NCBI RefSeq assembly: GCF_029626035.1
Contig: NZ_JARUBE010000003.1
Coordinates: 1,674,001 to 1,738,000 of the forward strand
DNA length: 64,000 nt
Reading direction: 5' to 3'
Source: Micromonospora sp. WMMD980
Lineage (GTDB): Bacteria > Actinomycetota > Actinomycetes > Mycobacteriales > Micromonosporaceae
The notes under the pieces are model-generated. The model made no database searches, had not been told where the DNA came from, and saw only the letters and a list, made by a program, of their open reading frames with translations. This document shows, in pieces, positions 25,828 through 37,963 of the stretch. Numbering within the stretch: the stretch's first letter is position 1; each line of letters begins with the position of its first letter. The position numbers were made by a program, and so were the translations under genes.

Positions 25828-27924
25828 ATGGCGCAGGCACGGGACGGGGAGCAGCCCCGGCGTACGCGGGACCGGCGCCGCGAGGCGCACGCCGCCGCCG
25901 CGGCCCGGGCCGGTCGCCACGCCGAGCCCGGCGACGGGGCCGGCCGGGCCCCGTGCGCGCTGCCGGAGCGGGTGGAGACCCCGGCCCGCCCGGCGGTGCC
26001 CGCCGACCGGCTGCACCGCTGGCTGTTCCAGCACCGGGTCGAACCGGTCGGCCCGGAGGTGCGGGAACACCAGACGCGGTCGCACCCGTGGTGGCAGGTG
26101 ATGTGCCTGACCGGCGTCGACTACTTCTCCACCCTGTCCTACCTGCCGGGCATCTCCGCCGTCGCGGCCGGCGCGCTCAGCCCGCTGGCCACCCTGCTCA
26201 TCGTGGCGCTGACCCTGCTCGGGATGCTGCCCATGTACCGGCGGGTGGCCCGGGAGAGCCCGCACGGGCAGGGCTCGGTGGCGATGCTGGAGCGGTTGCT
26301 GCCGTTCTGGCGGGGCAAGGTCTTCGTGCTGGTGCTGCTCGGCTTCGTGGCCACCTCGTGGATCATCACGATCACGCTCTCCGCCGCCGACGCCAGCGTG
26401 CACCTGCTGGAGAACCCGATCCTGCCCCGGTCGTTCCCGCACGACGCCACCGCCGCGGTGGCGGTCACCGTGGTGCTGCTGCTGGTCCTCGGCGGCGTGT
26501 TCCTGCTCGGCTTCAGCGAGGCCGTGCAGGTCGCCATCCCGCTGGTGGCGGTCTTCCTCGCGTTGAACGCGGTGGTGGTGGTCGCCGGCCTGGCCGACGT
26601 CGCCGCCGACCCGGGGGTGCTGGGCGACTGGACCGGCCGGCTGACCCGGGTCGGCGGCGCCGGCGACGTGCTGGCCACCAGCGTGCTGGCCTTCCCGCTG
26701 CTGGTGCTGGGCCTGTCCGGCTTCGAGACCGGGGTGAGCATGATGCCGCTGGTCCGGGGCGACGGCGAGGACCCGGAACGGCGGCTGGCCGCCCGGATCC
26801 GCAGCACCCGGCGGCTGCTCACCACCGCCGCGCTGATCATGTCGGTCTACCTGGTCGCGACCACGTTCGTCACCATCGTGCTGATCCCGCCGGACGCGTT
26901 CGCCCCCGGCGGCCCGGCCAACGGCCGGGCGTTGGCGTACCTGGCGCACGAGCGCCTCGGCGAGGCCTTCGGCACCGTCTACGACATCAGCAGCGTGCTC
27001 ATCCTCTGGTTCGCCGGCGCCTCGGCGATGGCCGGGCTGATCAACATCGTGCCGCGCTACCTTCCGTCGTACGGGATGGCGCCGGAGTGGGGGCGGGCCG
27101 TCCGGCCGGTGGTGCTGGTCTACACCGCGATCAGCATCGCCATCACCGTCGCGTTCCGCGCCGACGTCAACGCCCAGGCCGGCGCGTACGCCACCGGGAT
27201 CCTGGCGATGATGGTCTCCGGCGCGATCGCGGTGACCATCTCGGCGCTGCGCGCCCGGCACCGGGTGGCCGCCGCCGGGTTCGCGCTGCTCACCGCCGTG
27301 CTGCTGTACGCGCTCGCGGAGAACGTGGTGGAGAAGCCCGACGGCATCACCATCTCCGGGTTCTTCATCGCCGGGATCGTCGCGGTCTCGCTGATCTCCC
27401 GGGTCACCCGGACCACCGAGCTGCGCGCCGAACGGATCGAGTTCGACGGGCCGGCCCGCCGCTTCGTCGACGAGTCGGCCGCCCGGGACGGGCGGCTGCA
27501 CCTGATCGCCAACAAGCGGCAGAGCGGGTCGGTCAAGGAGTACCGGGTCAAGGAGCGGGCCCAGCGGTCGATGAACCCGGTGCCCGGCGCCGCCGACGTG
27601 ATCTTCTTGGAGATCGACATCAGCGATCCGTCGCAGTTCAGCGACGTGTTGCGGGTGCACGGGGTGGAGGTGGGCGACTACCGGATCCTGCGGGCCCGCA
27701 GCCCGGCCGCGCCGAACGCGATCGCAGCGATCCTGCTCGCGCTGCGTGACGCCACCGGGGTCCGGCCGCACTGCCACTTCGAGTGGTCGGAGGGGAACCC
27801 GATCGCGCATCTGCTGCGCTATCTGATCCTCGGGCGCGGGGACACCCCGCCGGTGGTCCGCGAGATCATCCGCAAGTCCGAGCCCGACCCCATCCGCCGG
27901 CCGGGCATCCACGTCGGCGGGTGA
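25828..27924 (+). CDS. APC-superfamily amino acid permease-like transporter
   Basis: A 698-residue membrane protein. About 85 basic, Ala-rich cytoplasmic residues precede a core of roughly twelve helices beginning [20 protein letters not shown], where Gly-Val-Asp-Tyr-Phe marks the first APC helix. A C-terminal soluble domain of about 140 residues follows ([20 protein letters not shown] and SVKEYRVKE). This layout is common in actinobacterial APC proteins and somewhat like KUP potassium transporters, so the substrate is open (amino acid or potassium). The gene stands alone between a strong terminator and a palindromic repeat. The start was taken at MAQARDGEQ, after TCGGGGC. Confidence 0.78.
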   Translation: MAQARDGEQPRRTRDRRREAHAAAAARAGRHAEPGDGAGRAPCALPERVETPARPAVPADRLHRWLFQHRVEPVGPEVREHQTRSHPWWQVMCLTGVDYFSTLSYLPGISAVAAGALSPLATLLIVALTLLGMLPMYRRVARESPHGQGSVAMLERLLPFWRGKVFVLVLLGFVATSWIITITLSAADASVHLLENPILPRSFPHDATAAVAVTVVLLLVLGGVFLLGFSEAVQVAIPLVAVFLALNAVVVVAGLADVAADPGVLGDWTGRLTRVGGAGDVLATSVLAFPLLVLGLSGFETGVSMMPLVRGDGEDPERRLAARIRSTRRLLTTAALIMSVYLVATTFVTIVLIPPDAFAPGGPANGRALAYLAHERLGEAFGTVYDISSVLILWFAGASAMAGLINIVPRYLPSYGMAPEWGRAVRPVVLVYTAISIAITVAFRADVNAQAGAYATGILAMMVSGAIAVTISALRARHRVAAAGFALLTAVLLYALAENVVEKPDGITISGFFIAGIVAVSLISRVTRTTELRAERIEFDGPARRFVDESAARDGRLHLIANKRQSGSVKEYRVKERAQRSMNPVPGAADVIFLEIDISDPSQFSDVLRVHGVEVGDYRILRARSPAAPNAIAAILLALRDATGVRPHCHFEWSEGNPIAHLLRYLILGRGDTPPVVREIIRKSEPDPIRRPGIHVGG

Positions 27925-27928
27925 GGGG

Positions 27929-27981
27929 GTAAGGAGGGTCCCCCTGTTAACGCCTCCGGTAGAGAAGGGGCCCCTTCTCAC
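27929..27981. repeat. Palindromic REP-like element / terminator
   Basis: The stretch includes AAGGAGGGTCCCCCTGTTAA and a perfect 18-bp palindrome GAGAAGGGGCCCCTTCTC at 27962-27979. It lies between two convergent genes. The shape recalls interspersed palindromes I know from Micromonospora and Salinispora intergenic regions. Copy number cannot be judged here. Confidence 0.55.
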
Positions 27982-28104
27982 GCCGGCGCCGATAACCCAG
28001 CCTCCTAGGACGGCGGAGCGGGAGTGGCGAGGTGAACGTGGAGCACGGAACGGCCCGCGCTCGCGGGGCGGGCGCGGGCCGGGGGAAGTGCGGGGTGCGG
28101 CGGC

Positions 28105-28311
28105 CTACTTGGACGGCTCCGGCAGCTTGCAGTCGATCTTCGGGTTGGCGCCGATGTAGTTCAGCGGGCCGGCCACGATGGTGACCAGGATCGTGCCCGC
28201 CTCCGCGCAGTTGGTCTCGTCGTTGCCGTAGTAGCCGCGCTGCCCGGCCGCGATGGCGCCGATGATGAGCCAGATGACGACCAGGACGCCGAATATCGAG
28301 GTGCCGCGCAT
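28105..28311 (-). CDS. Small membrane protein
   Basis: A 68-residue protein: MRGTSIFGVLVVIWLIIGAI, a single clear membrane helix, then AAGQRGYYGNDETNCAEAG and a second hydrophobic run (TILVTIVAGPLNYIG) ending KLPEPSK. Two cysteines may form a disulfide outside the cell. GTGGAGG lies 7 bp before the ATG. It resembles small actinobacterial conserved membrane proteins of unknown role. Confidence 0.7.
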   Translation of the reverse strand: MRGTSIFGVLVVIWLIIGAIAAGQRGYYGNDETNCAEAGTILVTIVAGPLNYIGANPKIDCKLPEPSK

Positions 28312-28430
28312 CAGTTGCCTCCACTGGGGTTGTGGTGGATTCGAGGTGGAGGCCATGTACCCCGTGCGGGTGATCCGCCAAACGGCACGCCGCCGCGACA
28401 CGCGGCCGATTCCGATTACCGGTGGTCGGT

Positions 28431-29633
28431 TCAGTGTGGCGGCATCGGTTGCTCGGGTGGGCGACCCCGACTGCGCAGGTGATCCGCGCCGGCCACCCCG
28501 GCCAGCACCAGCATGGCCCCGAGCGAGGCGTACACCGGGGCGAGGAAGAGCAGCGCCGGCGCGACGCAGAGCAGCGCCAGCACGCCGCCGGGGCGGGACG
28601 ACGACACGCGGCTGAACACCTCGTACTCGAAGGCGGCCCGGCCGGTCAGGAACAGCGCCGGCCCGCCGAGGATGACCGCCAGCCAGGCCGGCGGGGTGTG
28701 CCCGGTCGGCTCCAGCAACACCAGGTCGAAGCCGGCCGCGGTGGTCACCACCCCGGCCACCATCAGCAGGTGGGTGTACGGCGCGGTGTTCAGGAACTTG
28801 CTCGGCTGGCTCGACCGCGCGATGGCGTGCGGCAGCAGCTCACCGGACTTGTGCACGTAGACGCGCCAGAGCAGCAGGGTGGTGGCGAAGGCGGTGGTGA
28901 ACGCGGCGATGTTCTCCACCTCGGAGTGGTGCAGGCTGAACACGGTGCCGGAGACCAGCACCGCGTCGCCGAGCGCGATGATGAAGAACTGCTGGTAGCG
29001 CTCGGAGAGGTGCTCGGCGGTCACCTTGCGGTGGGCGTCCGGCACGGAGCCCAGGCCGGGCACCGGGTAGGCGAGCCGGAACCCCAGGTAGTCGATGGCC
29101 AGCGCGCCGGCCCAGAACCACGTCCGGGCGGTGTCGTGCGCGGCGACCGCCCCGACCAGCCAGGGCACCGCCGACACCGCGAACCAGACGAAGATCCGGA
29201 TGGCCCGGCGGCGGGTCTGCGGGTGGCGCCGGACCGTGGGCATGAGGAACAGCCCGCGTCCGAGATGGATCGCCACGTACGTGCCGGCGAAGACCAGCCC
29301 ACGGGCGCCGAACGCCTCCGGGATGGCGGTGGTCATCAGCAGCGCGCCGAACATCACCGCCACCACCAGCAGTTTGATCTCGGCGCGCTGCGGATCGTAG
29401 AGGTCGGTGACCAGCGTGGTGATCGCCCACGTCCACCAGATGGCCATCAACATGATCAGCGACTCGGCGGCCCGTTCCCATCCGACCCCGCCGATCAGGT
29501 AGCGCGAGATCAGGGCGAGCGCCACCACGTACACCAGGTCGAAGAAGAGTTCCAGCAGCGTGACCCGGCGCGGCGCCTCGGGATCGCGGACCGGAGGCCG
29601 CGGCTCGACCGGCTCCGGTGTCGCGGTGGGCAC
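28431..29633 (-). CDS. Low temperature requirement A (LtrA)-family membrane protein
   Basis: A 400-residue multi-pass protein with the LtrA signature TLLELFFDLVYVVALA near the start, AIWWTWAITTLVTDLYDP and ERYQQFFIIALGDAVLVSGT. The family was named from a Listeria cold-growth mutant; its biochemistry is unknown. The GTG start at 29633 has AGGGAG 6 bp upstream. An in-frame ATG at 29687 would add a basic, non-family leader. The gene is monocistronic. Confidence 0.85.
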   Translation of the reverse strand: MPTATPEPVEPRPPVRDPEAPRRVTLLELFFDLVYVVALALISRYLIGGVGWERAAESLIMLMAIWWTWAITTLVTDLYDPQRAEIKLLVVAVMFGALLMTTAIPEAFGARGLVFAGTYVAIHLGRGLFLMPTVRRHPQTRRRAIRIFVWFAVSAVPWLVGAVAAHDTARTWFWAGALAIDYLGFRLAYPVPGLGSVPDAHRKVTAEHLSERYQQFFIIALGDAVLVSGTVFSLHHSEVENIAAFTTAFATTLLLWRVYVHKSGELLPHAIARSSQPSKFLNTAPYTHLLMVAGVVTTAAGFDLVLLEPTGHTPPAWLAVILGGPALFLTGRAAFEYEVFSRVSSSRPGGVLALLCVAPALLFLAPVYASLGAMLVLAGVAGADHLRSRGRPPEQPMPPH

Positions 29634-29793
29634 GAGCTGCTCCCTGCGGTGGCGGGACCGTGCGGTGGGGCCGTCCCGCCCCTGCACCGACCGTAGCGAC
29701 GCCAGTGCGCGCCCGTCGGCTTTCCGGCATTCCGGCCGGCGCCGCCGGATCGGCGAGCTGATCCGCCGGGCGGAGTCGGGGCCGAGACACGGC

Positions 29794-29826
29794 GGGCCGG
29801 TGACGACCGTCGGTCGTCACCGGCCC
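29794..29826 (-). terminator. Hairpin after the HhH-domain gene
   Basis: GGGCCGGTGACGACC (29794-29808) and GGTCGTCACCGGCCC (29812-29826) form a perfect 15-bp stem with a 3-nt loop, 15 bp past the leftward stop. Confidence 0.75.
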
Positions 29827-29840
29827 GGAGCCGGGTACGG

Positions 29841-30800
29841 CTACTCGGCGCTCGCCGGGAGCACCTGCTCGGCCTCGCCGCGGGCGCCGGCCAGCACCTT
29901 GGCCTGCTGCGGCCAGGTGGCCAGGCCGGGCGCGGCGCGCAGGCCGGCGGCCTTCACGGTCTCCCGCAACGTGGCCTCGTCCAGGTCGGCCAGGTGCCGG
30001 TAGGTGCGGATGCCGGCCTCCTGGAGCGCGGCGGCCAGCTTCGGCCCGATGCCCTGGATGCGGCGGAAGTCGTCCGGGGCGTCGGTGTCCGCCGCGGCCG
30101 GCGCGTCGTTCTCGCCCGAGGTCCGGGGCGCCGGGACGACGGGTGCGGCCACCGGCTCGGTGACGGCCTTCTCGGCCGGCTCCGCCACCGCACCGACCGG
30201 GGCCGGCGTCGGGTCGGCCGGGGCCGGCGCGGAAGCGGCGGGCACGGGCTCCGGCTCGGTCACCGGCTCGGTCACCGGCTCGGTCACCGGCTCCGGAGTC
30301 GGCTCGGCCCGGGTCGGCTCCCCGGCGTCGACCGTCTCCGTCGGGTGCGGCACGTCGGTGGCGACGGGCTCCGCCGTGGCGACGGCCGGCTCCGGCTCGT
30401 CGGTGTCGGCGCTCGCCTCGGTCGTGCCGCTGGCCGGCGGGAGCGTGGTGACGGCCGGCTCCGAGGTGGTGGTGAGGGGCTCCGCCGTGGTGCGGGCCGG
30501 TTCCGGTTCGGCGGTGACGACGGCCGGCTCGGTGTCGGGGTCGGGCCCGGGGGTGGTGTCCACGTCGGCCGCGGCCGGTCGGTCGGTCACCGCGGCGGGC
30601 GCCGGCGTCTCGTCGACCACCGCCGCCGGGCGGATGTCGTCGACGGTGGCGGTCATCTCGGTGGTCGGGGCGGTGGCACCCTCCACCGTGGGCGTCGACG
30701 CGCCGGCGCCGGTCCGGCGGCCGAACACCGCCCAGCCGACACCGACTCCGATGAGCAGGGCCAGGATCACGAGCAGCCACTGCCCGAAGCTCGACGGCAT
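29841..30800 (-). CDS. Membrane-anchored protein with Pro/Thr/Glu-rich linker and helix-hairpin-helix domain
   Basis: A 319-residue protein. One N-terminal membrane anchor (MPSSFGQWLLVILALLIGVG) precedes about 210 residues rich in Pro, Thr, Glu and Ala, then a C-terminal domain DFRRIQGIGPKLAAALQEAG, IRTYRHLADLDEATLRETVK. That end resembles the helix-hairpin-helix found at the end of L21/LIM1-like and many actinobacterial proteins. The linker contains EPVTEPVTEPVTEPEP from a 12-bp DNA repeat. AGGAGG lies upstream of ATG 30800. A cytoplasmic HhH on a membrane tether suggests DNA or protein binding near the envelope, but the role is unknown. Confidence 0.72.
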   Translation of the reverse strand: MPSSFGQWLLVILALLIGVGVGWAVFGRRTGAGASTPTVEGATAPTTEMTATVDDIRPAAVVDETPAPAAVTDRPAAADVDTTPGPDPDTEPAVVTAEPEPARTTAEPLTTTSEPAVTTLPPASGTTEASADTDEPEPAVATAEPVATDVPHPTETVDAGEPTRAEPTPEPVTEPVTEPVTEPEPVPAASAPAPADPTPAPVGAVAEPAEKAVTEPVAAPVVPAPRTSGENDAPAAADTDAPDDFRRIQGIGPKLAAALQEAGIRTYRHLADLDEATLRETVKAAGLRAAPGLATWPQQAKVLAGARGEAEQVLPASAE

Positions 30801-30957
30801 GGCCAACCTCCTTCTATGTACGTGCACGATGGTCACGAGAAAGCTCGGGGCAGCTTCGCACACGTGCGCGCGGGACGACAGGCAGGTCGGGCGGTGGGAC
30901 GCCGGCGTGGGACCGGCCGCGCCGCCCGGTGGTCGGCGGATGACCCTGGGTACGGGA

Positions 30958-31000
30958 GGACGCCCCGGGACCTGGTGCCGTGCGCGGTCCCGGGGCGTCC
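30958..31000 (-). terminator. Hairpin after the leftward TcmI cyclase
   Basis: GGACGCCCCGGGACC (30958-30972) pairs perfectly with 30986-31000 across 13 nt. It marks the left end of the polyketide locus. Confidence 0.72.
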
Positions 31001-31020
31001 CCGTCGGTGGCCCGTCCCGG

Positions 31021-31368
31021 TCAGCGGATCCGGTCGGGCGTGTGGGTGTCGGCGGAGTCCCAGCTGTAGAAGCAGCCGGCCACGGCGTCGCGGGGCGAGT
31101 GCCAGGTCGGCAGGTACGGCGCGGTGTGCGCGGACAGCCGCTCGTTGACGTGTTCGTAGAGCGGGTGGTCGCGCAGTTCGGCGGCCACGTCCGGAGCCAC
31201 GTCGACGGTCTCCATCAGATGGACGCACAGGTCGTGCAGGTAGTAGAGCGACCGGTGCCGGACGCCGGTGAGCCGGGGCAGCTCGGTCGCGTCGGACTCG
31301 GCGAAGATCTGCGCCACCCGGCCCTGCGAGCCGGGCACGATCCGGCTGACCACCAACAGTCGACTCAT
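31021..31368 (-). CDS. TcmI-type polyketide cyclase (copy 1)
   Basis: A 115-residue dimeric alpha/beta-barrel-type cyclase of the TcmI/WhiE ORFVII family: [38 protein letters not shown] and PYLPTWHSPRDAVAGCFYSW. Such enzymes fold the poly-beta-ketone chain made by a type II PKS. A paralogue lies at 32746-33075 on the other side of the SARP gene, with matching [10 protein letters not shown] and RHRSLY segments. It is 98 bp downstream of the SARP stop, on the same strand. Confidence 0.88.
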   Translation of the reverse strand: MSRLLVVSRIVPGSQGRVAQIFAESDATELPRLTGVRHRSLYYLHDLCVHLMETVDVAPDVAAELRDHPLYEHVNERLSAHTAPYLPTWHSPRDAVAGCFYSWDSADTHTPDRIR

Positions 31369-31466
31369 CGCAGACTCCTCCCGCCGCGCTGCCGCCGCGT
31401 CGCCCCCGGCCGGGCGGCGGCGGTCGTCGTGCCTCCTACCGTGGTGGTGCGGGTGTCACCTCGCCG

Positions 31467-32327
31467 TCACGGCGTACCCCGGGGCATTGATGGGGGTGGC
31501 GTGGTCGCGCCGCGCGGGTGCGGTGCCGGGCGGCGCGGGGCGTCCGCGGTGGTGGTCGGGCCGGCGCGAGGCGGTCGCGGCTCCGGGCGACTGGCCCGCC
31601 GGATCGGGGCGAGGGTGTCGTCGAGCAGCGCGGTCATGGCCGGGGACGGTTCCAGGCGCAGCTCGCGCAGGAGCAGGTCCCGGTAGACGTAGAACGAGTG
31701 CACCGCCTCGAACGCGTTGCCCTCGGCGAGGTGGATGCGAACGACCAGGCGGTGCGGAGTCTCCCGCAGCGGCTCGGCCGCCATCGCCTCCAGCGCCGCC
31801 TCCAGCGCCTCGCCGTGGCGCCCGGCGACGAGGTGGTTGCCGGCCAGTTCCTCGAGCATGTGCAGGCGCAACTGGCGCAGCCGTTCCCGCTCCAGCAGCA
31901 CCCAGTCGTCGTACCAGCCGGGGAGGAGGTCGTGCCGACCGGCGCCGGTGACGCCGCGGGGGATCGCGCCCTCGCGGACCCGGGTGGCGGCCTCGACCAA
32001 CTCGTCGGTGTCCAGACGGACGGTGTGGTCGAGGCGGACGGTGTCGCCGTCGGTGCGCAGCGGGCAGCACGGATCCTGGCGCAGCCGCCAGAGCGCGGTC
32101 CGCAGCGAGGAGAGCGCCCGTTCCTCGGGGTTCTCGGGCCAGAGGAGACCGGCGAGGTGACTGCGGGTGGCCCCGGGGCGCAGCCCGATCAGCGCGATGA
32201 CGCGTTGCAGGCCGCGGGGCACCACCACCGGCACCTCGTCGTGCAGCAGCTGGAACCCGCCGAGCAGGCGCAGCGCCACCCGGGGGGCGTGGTCTCCCGC
32301 CGTCGGCATCCTCGATCCACCGGACAC
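31467..32327 (-). CDS. SARP/AfsR-type pathway regulator (BTAD)
   Basis: A 286-residue protein. The N-terminal winged-helix DNA-binding domain of the OmpR/SARP type is visible (LRLLGGFQLLHDEVPVVVPR, then QRVIALIGLRPGATRSHLAG and LSSLRTALWRLRQ). A bacterial transcriptional activation domain follows (LLPGWYDDWVLLERERLRQL, EALEAALEAMAAEPLRETPH). The last 45 residues are Pro/Arg-rich. SARPs bind direct heptameric repeats spaced 11 bp apart and activate secondary-metabolite genes; such repeats lie in the adjacent divergent region. GTG 32327 or ATG 32309 could be the start. Confidence 0.87.
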   Translation of the reverse strand: MSGGSRMPTAGDHAPRVALRLLGGFQLLHDEVPVVVPRGLQRVIALIGLRPGATRSHLAGLLWPENPEERALSSLRTALWRLRQDPCCPLRTDGDTVRLDHTVRLDTDELVEAATRVREGAIPRGVTGAGRHDLLPGWYDDWVLLERERLRQLRLHMLEELAGNHLVAGRHGEALEAALEAMAAEPLRETPHRLVVRIHLAEGNAFEAVHSFYVYRDLLLRELRLEPSPAMTALLDDTLAPIRRASRPEPRPPRAGPTTTADAPRRPAPHPRGATTPPPSMPRGTP

Positions 32328-32466
32328 GGCGCACCCCCCACCGCCGGGAATCTGGGTCCCGACTGTCCTGTCTGCCCGGATCTTCTCGCCCGCGACTCCG
32401 GTGTCGGAACGTCACCGCCACGGTGGTCGGACGCGCGCCGTGGCCGGGTCGATCGCCACGCAGAAT

Positions 32467-32668
32467 ATCAACGTCTGTTACTCTCAGTCAACGTCCCACT
32501 CTGCCGTTGACGCTCCGTAGCGGATTCGTAAGTCGCCTTTGATCTGCGAATAAGTGTCGTCAACCGGAAAGTGGAAGTGGACCTTCGCATAGCTCACGCA
32601 CAGTTTGCGTCAACGCAGCGTCACCATCCCGGCGGCCCGGTGGTGGCCTGTTGACGGCGGGTTGACGC
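32467..32668. promoter_or_regulatory. Candidate SARP-binding heptamer region
   Basis: The 418-bp gap between the SARP gene and the rightward cyclase contains many TCAAC/GTTGA words: TCAACG 32468, GTCAACG 32487, GTTGACG 32506, GTCAACC 32559, GTCAACG 32609, GTTGACG 32650 and 32661. Two pairs have the 11-bp spacing typical of SARP boxes: GTCAACG/GTCACCA at 32609 and 32620, and GTTGACG/GTTGACG at 32650 and 32661. The second pair ends 78 bp before the cyclase start. Nothing else is recognised in the gap. Confidence 0.6.
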
Positions 32669-32745
32669 CGTCGGCGGCACCCTGAGCCATCCGTGCGGCG
32701 TGACCGGTCCGCCGCGCACCGGGACGTACCAGGGGAGGCCGCGGA

Positions 32746-33075
32746 ATGGACCGTTCGCTCATCGTCGCCAAGGTGGTGCCCACCGCCGAGGACCGGGTCG
32801 CCGAGATCTTCGCCGAGTCGGACGCGACCGAGCTGCCCGGCCTGGTCGGCGTGCGGCACCGGTCCCTCTACCGGCTGCACGACCTCTACGTGCACCTGCT
32901 GGAGACCGAGACGCCCACCGAGGGCGCGGTCGAGGACGCCCGGGGACATCCCGAGTTCGTGCGGATCAGCGAGCGGCTGCGGCCGTATGTCTCGCCGTAC
33001 CTGCCGACCTGGCGCTCACCGCGCGACGCGATGGCCCACTGCTTCTACCGGTACGACGCCGGGCGGCGGCCGTGA
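32746..33075 (+). CDS. TcmI-type polyketide cyclase (copy 2)
   Basis: A 109-residue cyclase: [50 protein letters not shown] and [20 protein letters not shown]. It has the same family and role as copy 1, from which it differs in the middle helix. It opens the long rightward run, and its stop overlaps the next start (GTGA). Expression is probably driven from the SARP-box region. Confidence 0.9.
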   Translation: MDRSLIVAKVVPTAEDRVAEIFAESDATELPGLVGVRHRSLYRLHDLYVHLLETETPTEGAVEDARGHPEFVRISERLRPYVSPYLPTWRSPRDAMAHCFYRYDAGRRP

Positions 33076-34805
33076 CCACCACCGCGCCCCGCGACGAGCA
33101 GCTCTGGTCGCGGTGCGACGGCTGCGCCTCGCTGCTCTACCGCAAGCGGCTGCGCCGCAACCTGGACGTCTGCCCGGAGTGCGGCTCGCACGCCCGGCTG
33201 GACGCGCCGGAGCGGGTGGCGCAACTGGTCGACCCGGACTCGTTCACCCCGTTGCCGGAGCGGGCGGTCCGGGTCGACCCGATCGACTTCGTCGACGCGT
33301 TGCCCTATCCGCACCGGCTCGGCGCGGCCCGCGCCGGCACCGGCCTGGACGAGGCGGTCCTCTGCGGCACCGCCCGGCTGGGCGGGTATCCGGTCGCGCT
33401 GGCGGTGATGGACTTCCGTTTCCTGGGCGGCAGTCTGGGCTGCGCGGTCGGGGAGCTGATCACCCGCACCGCCGAGCGGGCGCTCGCCGACGGCACCCCG
33501 CTGGTGCTGGTCACCGCGTCGGGCGGGGCGCGGATGCAGGAGGGCGCGCTGTCGCTGATGCAGATGGCCACCGTCAGCCAGGCCCTCGCCGGGCTGCGCG
33601 AGGCGGGCCTGCTCACGATCAGTGTGGTCACCGATCCGACCTACGGCGGGGTGGCCGCGTCGTTCGCCACCAACACCGACGTGGTGCTCGCCGAGAGTGG
33701 CGCCCGGCTGGGCTTCGCCGGCCCCCGGGTGATCCGGCAGGTCACCGGCGCGGCGCTGCCGGACGGCTTCCAGACCGCGGAGTTCCTGCTGCGGCACGGG
33801 CAGGTCGACATGGTGGTGCCCCGACACGCGTTGCGGGGGCGGCTGGGCGCGCTGCTCGCCGCCGCCGAGGCCGGTCGCCGTCCGCCGGTGACCCGGCCGG
33901 CGCCGCGCCCGCCCGCCGCGCCACCCGTCCTCGCGCGCGCGGCCCGCGACCCCTGGGAGACGGTACGCACCGCCCGGCACCCCGGCCGGCCGACCACTCT
34001 CGACTATCTGGAGACCGCGTTCGACGGCTTCGTCGAGCTGCACGGCGACCGGCTCGGCGCGGACTGCCCCGCGATCGTCGGCGGCGTGGCCCGCCTCGAC
34101 GGGCGGCCGGTGATGGTGATCGGCCACCAGAAGGGGCACACCACCGCCGAGTTGGTGGCCCGCAACTTCGGAATGGCCTCACCGGCCGGGCACCGCAAGG
34201 CGTTGCGCCTGATGCGGCTCGCGGCCCGGCTCCGGCTGCCGGTGGTGACGCTCGTGGACACTCCGGGGGCCGACCCCGGAGTGGCCGCCGAGCAGCAGGG
34301 TCAGGCCGCCGCGATCGCGGAGAACATCCTCGCGATGAGCGTGCTGCCCACACCGGTGGTCGCGGTGGTCACCGGTGAGGGGGGCAGCGGCGGCGCGCTG
34401 GCCCTCGCCGTGGCCGACCGGGTGCTCATGCTGGAACACGCGGTGTACTCGGTGATCAGCCCCGAGGGCTGCGCCGCGATCCTGTGGCCGGACAGCTCGG
34501 CCGCGCCGCAGGCTGCCCGCGCCTTGCGGCTGACCGGCGCCGACCTGTGTCGACTCGGCGTGGTCGACGAGCTGGTGCCGGAGCCGCGCCCGGCCGCGCA
34601 CGGCGACCCGGCGGGCGCCGCGGAGCTGCTGGGCCGGGCGGTCGCGGCGACCCTCGCCCCGCTGCTCACGGTGCCCCCGGCCGCCCTGGTACGCCGCCGC
34701 CGTCAGCGCTTCCGCCGCTTCGGCGCGGCCCGCTCCGTCGGCCTGCCGGCGACGACCGTGCCGGGTGGGGCCGCGCCGGCCGGCGGCCGGACGGAGGTGG
34801 CGTGA
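33072..34805 (+). CDS. accDA: Fused acetyl-CoA carboxylase carboxyltransferase (AccD-AccA)
   Basis: A 577-residue fusion. The N-terminal half is AccD-like: a zinc finger ([20 protein letters not shown] and PECG), then [20 protein letters not shown] and [12 protein letters not shown]. From about 300 the AccA half follows: [54 protein letters not shown] and [14 protein letters not shown]. Together they transfer CO2 from carboxybiotin to acetyl-CoA, giving malonyl-CoA for the polyketide synthase. The GTG start overlaps the cyclase stop. Dedicated carboxylases occur in several aromatic polyketide clusters. Confidence 0.92.
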   Translation: MTTTAPRDEQLWSRCDGCASLLYRKRLRRNLDVCPECGSHARLDAPERVAQLVDPDSFTPLPERAVRVDPIDFVDALPYPHRLGAARAGTGLDEAVLCGTARLGGYPVALAVMDFRFLGGSLGCAVGELITRTAERALADGTPLVLVTASGGARMQEGALSLMQMATVSQALAGLREAGLLTISVVTDPTYGGVAASFATNTDVVLAESGARLGFAGPRVIRQVTGAALPDGFQTAEFLLRHGQVDMVVPRHALRGRLGALLAAAEAGRRPPVTRPAPRPPAAPPVLARAARDPWETVRTARHPGRPTTLDYLETAFDGFVELHGDRLGADCPAIVGGVARLDGRPVMVIGHQKGHTTAELVARNFGMASPAGHRKALRLMRLAARLRLPVVTLVDTPGADPGVAAEQQGQAAAIAENILAMSVLPTPVVAVVTGEGGSGGALALAVADRVLMLEHAVYSVISPEGCAAILWPDSSAAPQAARALRLTGADLCRLGVVDELVPEPRPAAHGDPAGAAELLGRAVAATLAPLLTVPPAALVRRRRQRFRRFGAARSVGLPATTVPGGAAPAGGRTEVA

Positions 34806-35280
34806 TGGCGGACGACGGAGCCGAACAGGTGCTGGACGGGCTGCGCCGGCAGGCCCACCGGTTGGTCGCCGACCTGGCCGGCCCGGTCCGCCGGGTGCGG
34901 CTGCGCAGCGGCGACGCGGCGCTGGAGGTGGAGTGGCACGACCCGGTGCCGGCGCCCCGGGCGCAGACGTCGCCGTCCGGCGAGCCGGTGGCGCGGACCG
35001 ACCCGGAGGCGGTGCCCGCCGCGGATCGGCCGACCGTGCGCTCGCCGGTGGTGGGCACGTTCTACCGCGCCCCGGAGCCCGGTGCCGCGCCCTTCGTGGC
35101 GGTCGGCGACCTGGTCCGGCCGGGTCAGGTGATCGGCATCGTGGAGGCGATGAAGTTGATGAACGAGGTGACCGCCGGCCAGGCCGGCCGGGTGGTCGAG
35201 GTGCTTGTCACCGACGGCAAACCGGTCGAGTACGACCAGCCGCTGATCGCGCTGGACCCGGTCACCGGACCGGACGCCTG

Positions 35281-35281
<1 letters not shown>
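34805..35281 (+). CDS. accB: Biotin carboxyl carrier protein
   Basis: A 158-residue protein. A Pro/Ala linker (about 50-75) leads to the biotinyl domain: RSPVVGTFYRAPEPGAAPFV and GIVEAMKLMNEV, with the biotinylated Lys in AMKLM. Its ATG shares bases with the preceding stop (TGATG), and its stop overlaps the accC start in the same way. Confidence 0.94.

Positions 35282-37959
<2,678 letters not shown>

Positions 37960-37963
<4 letters not shown>

Noticed and set aside
33045..34139. 364-codon leftward frame opposite the carboxyltransferase
   Set aside because: Shadow of accDA; no motif and no ribosome site.
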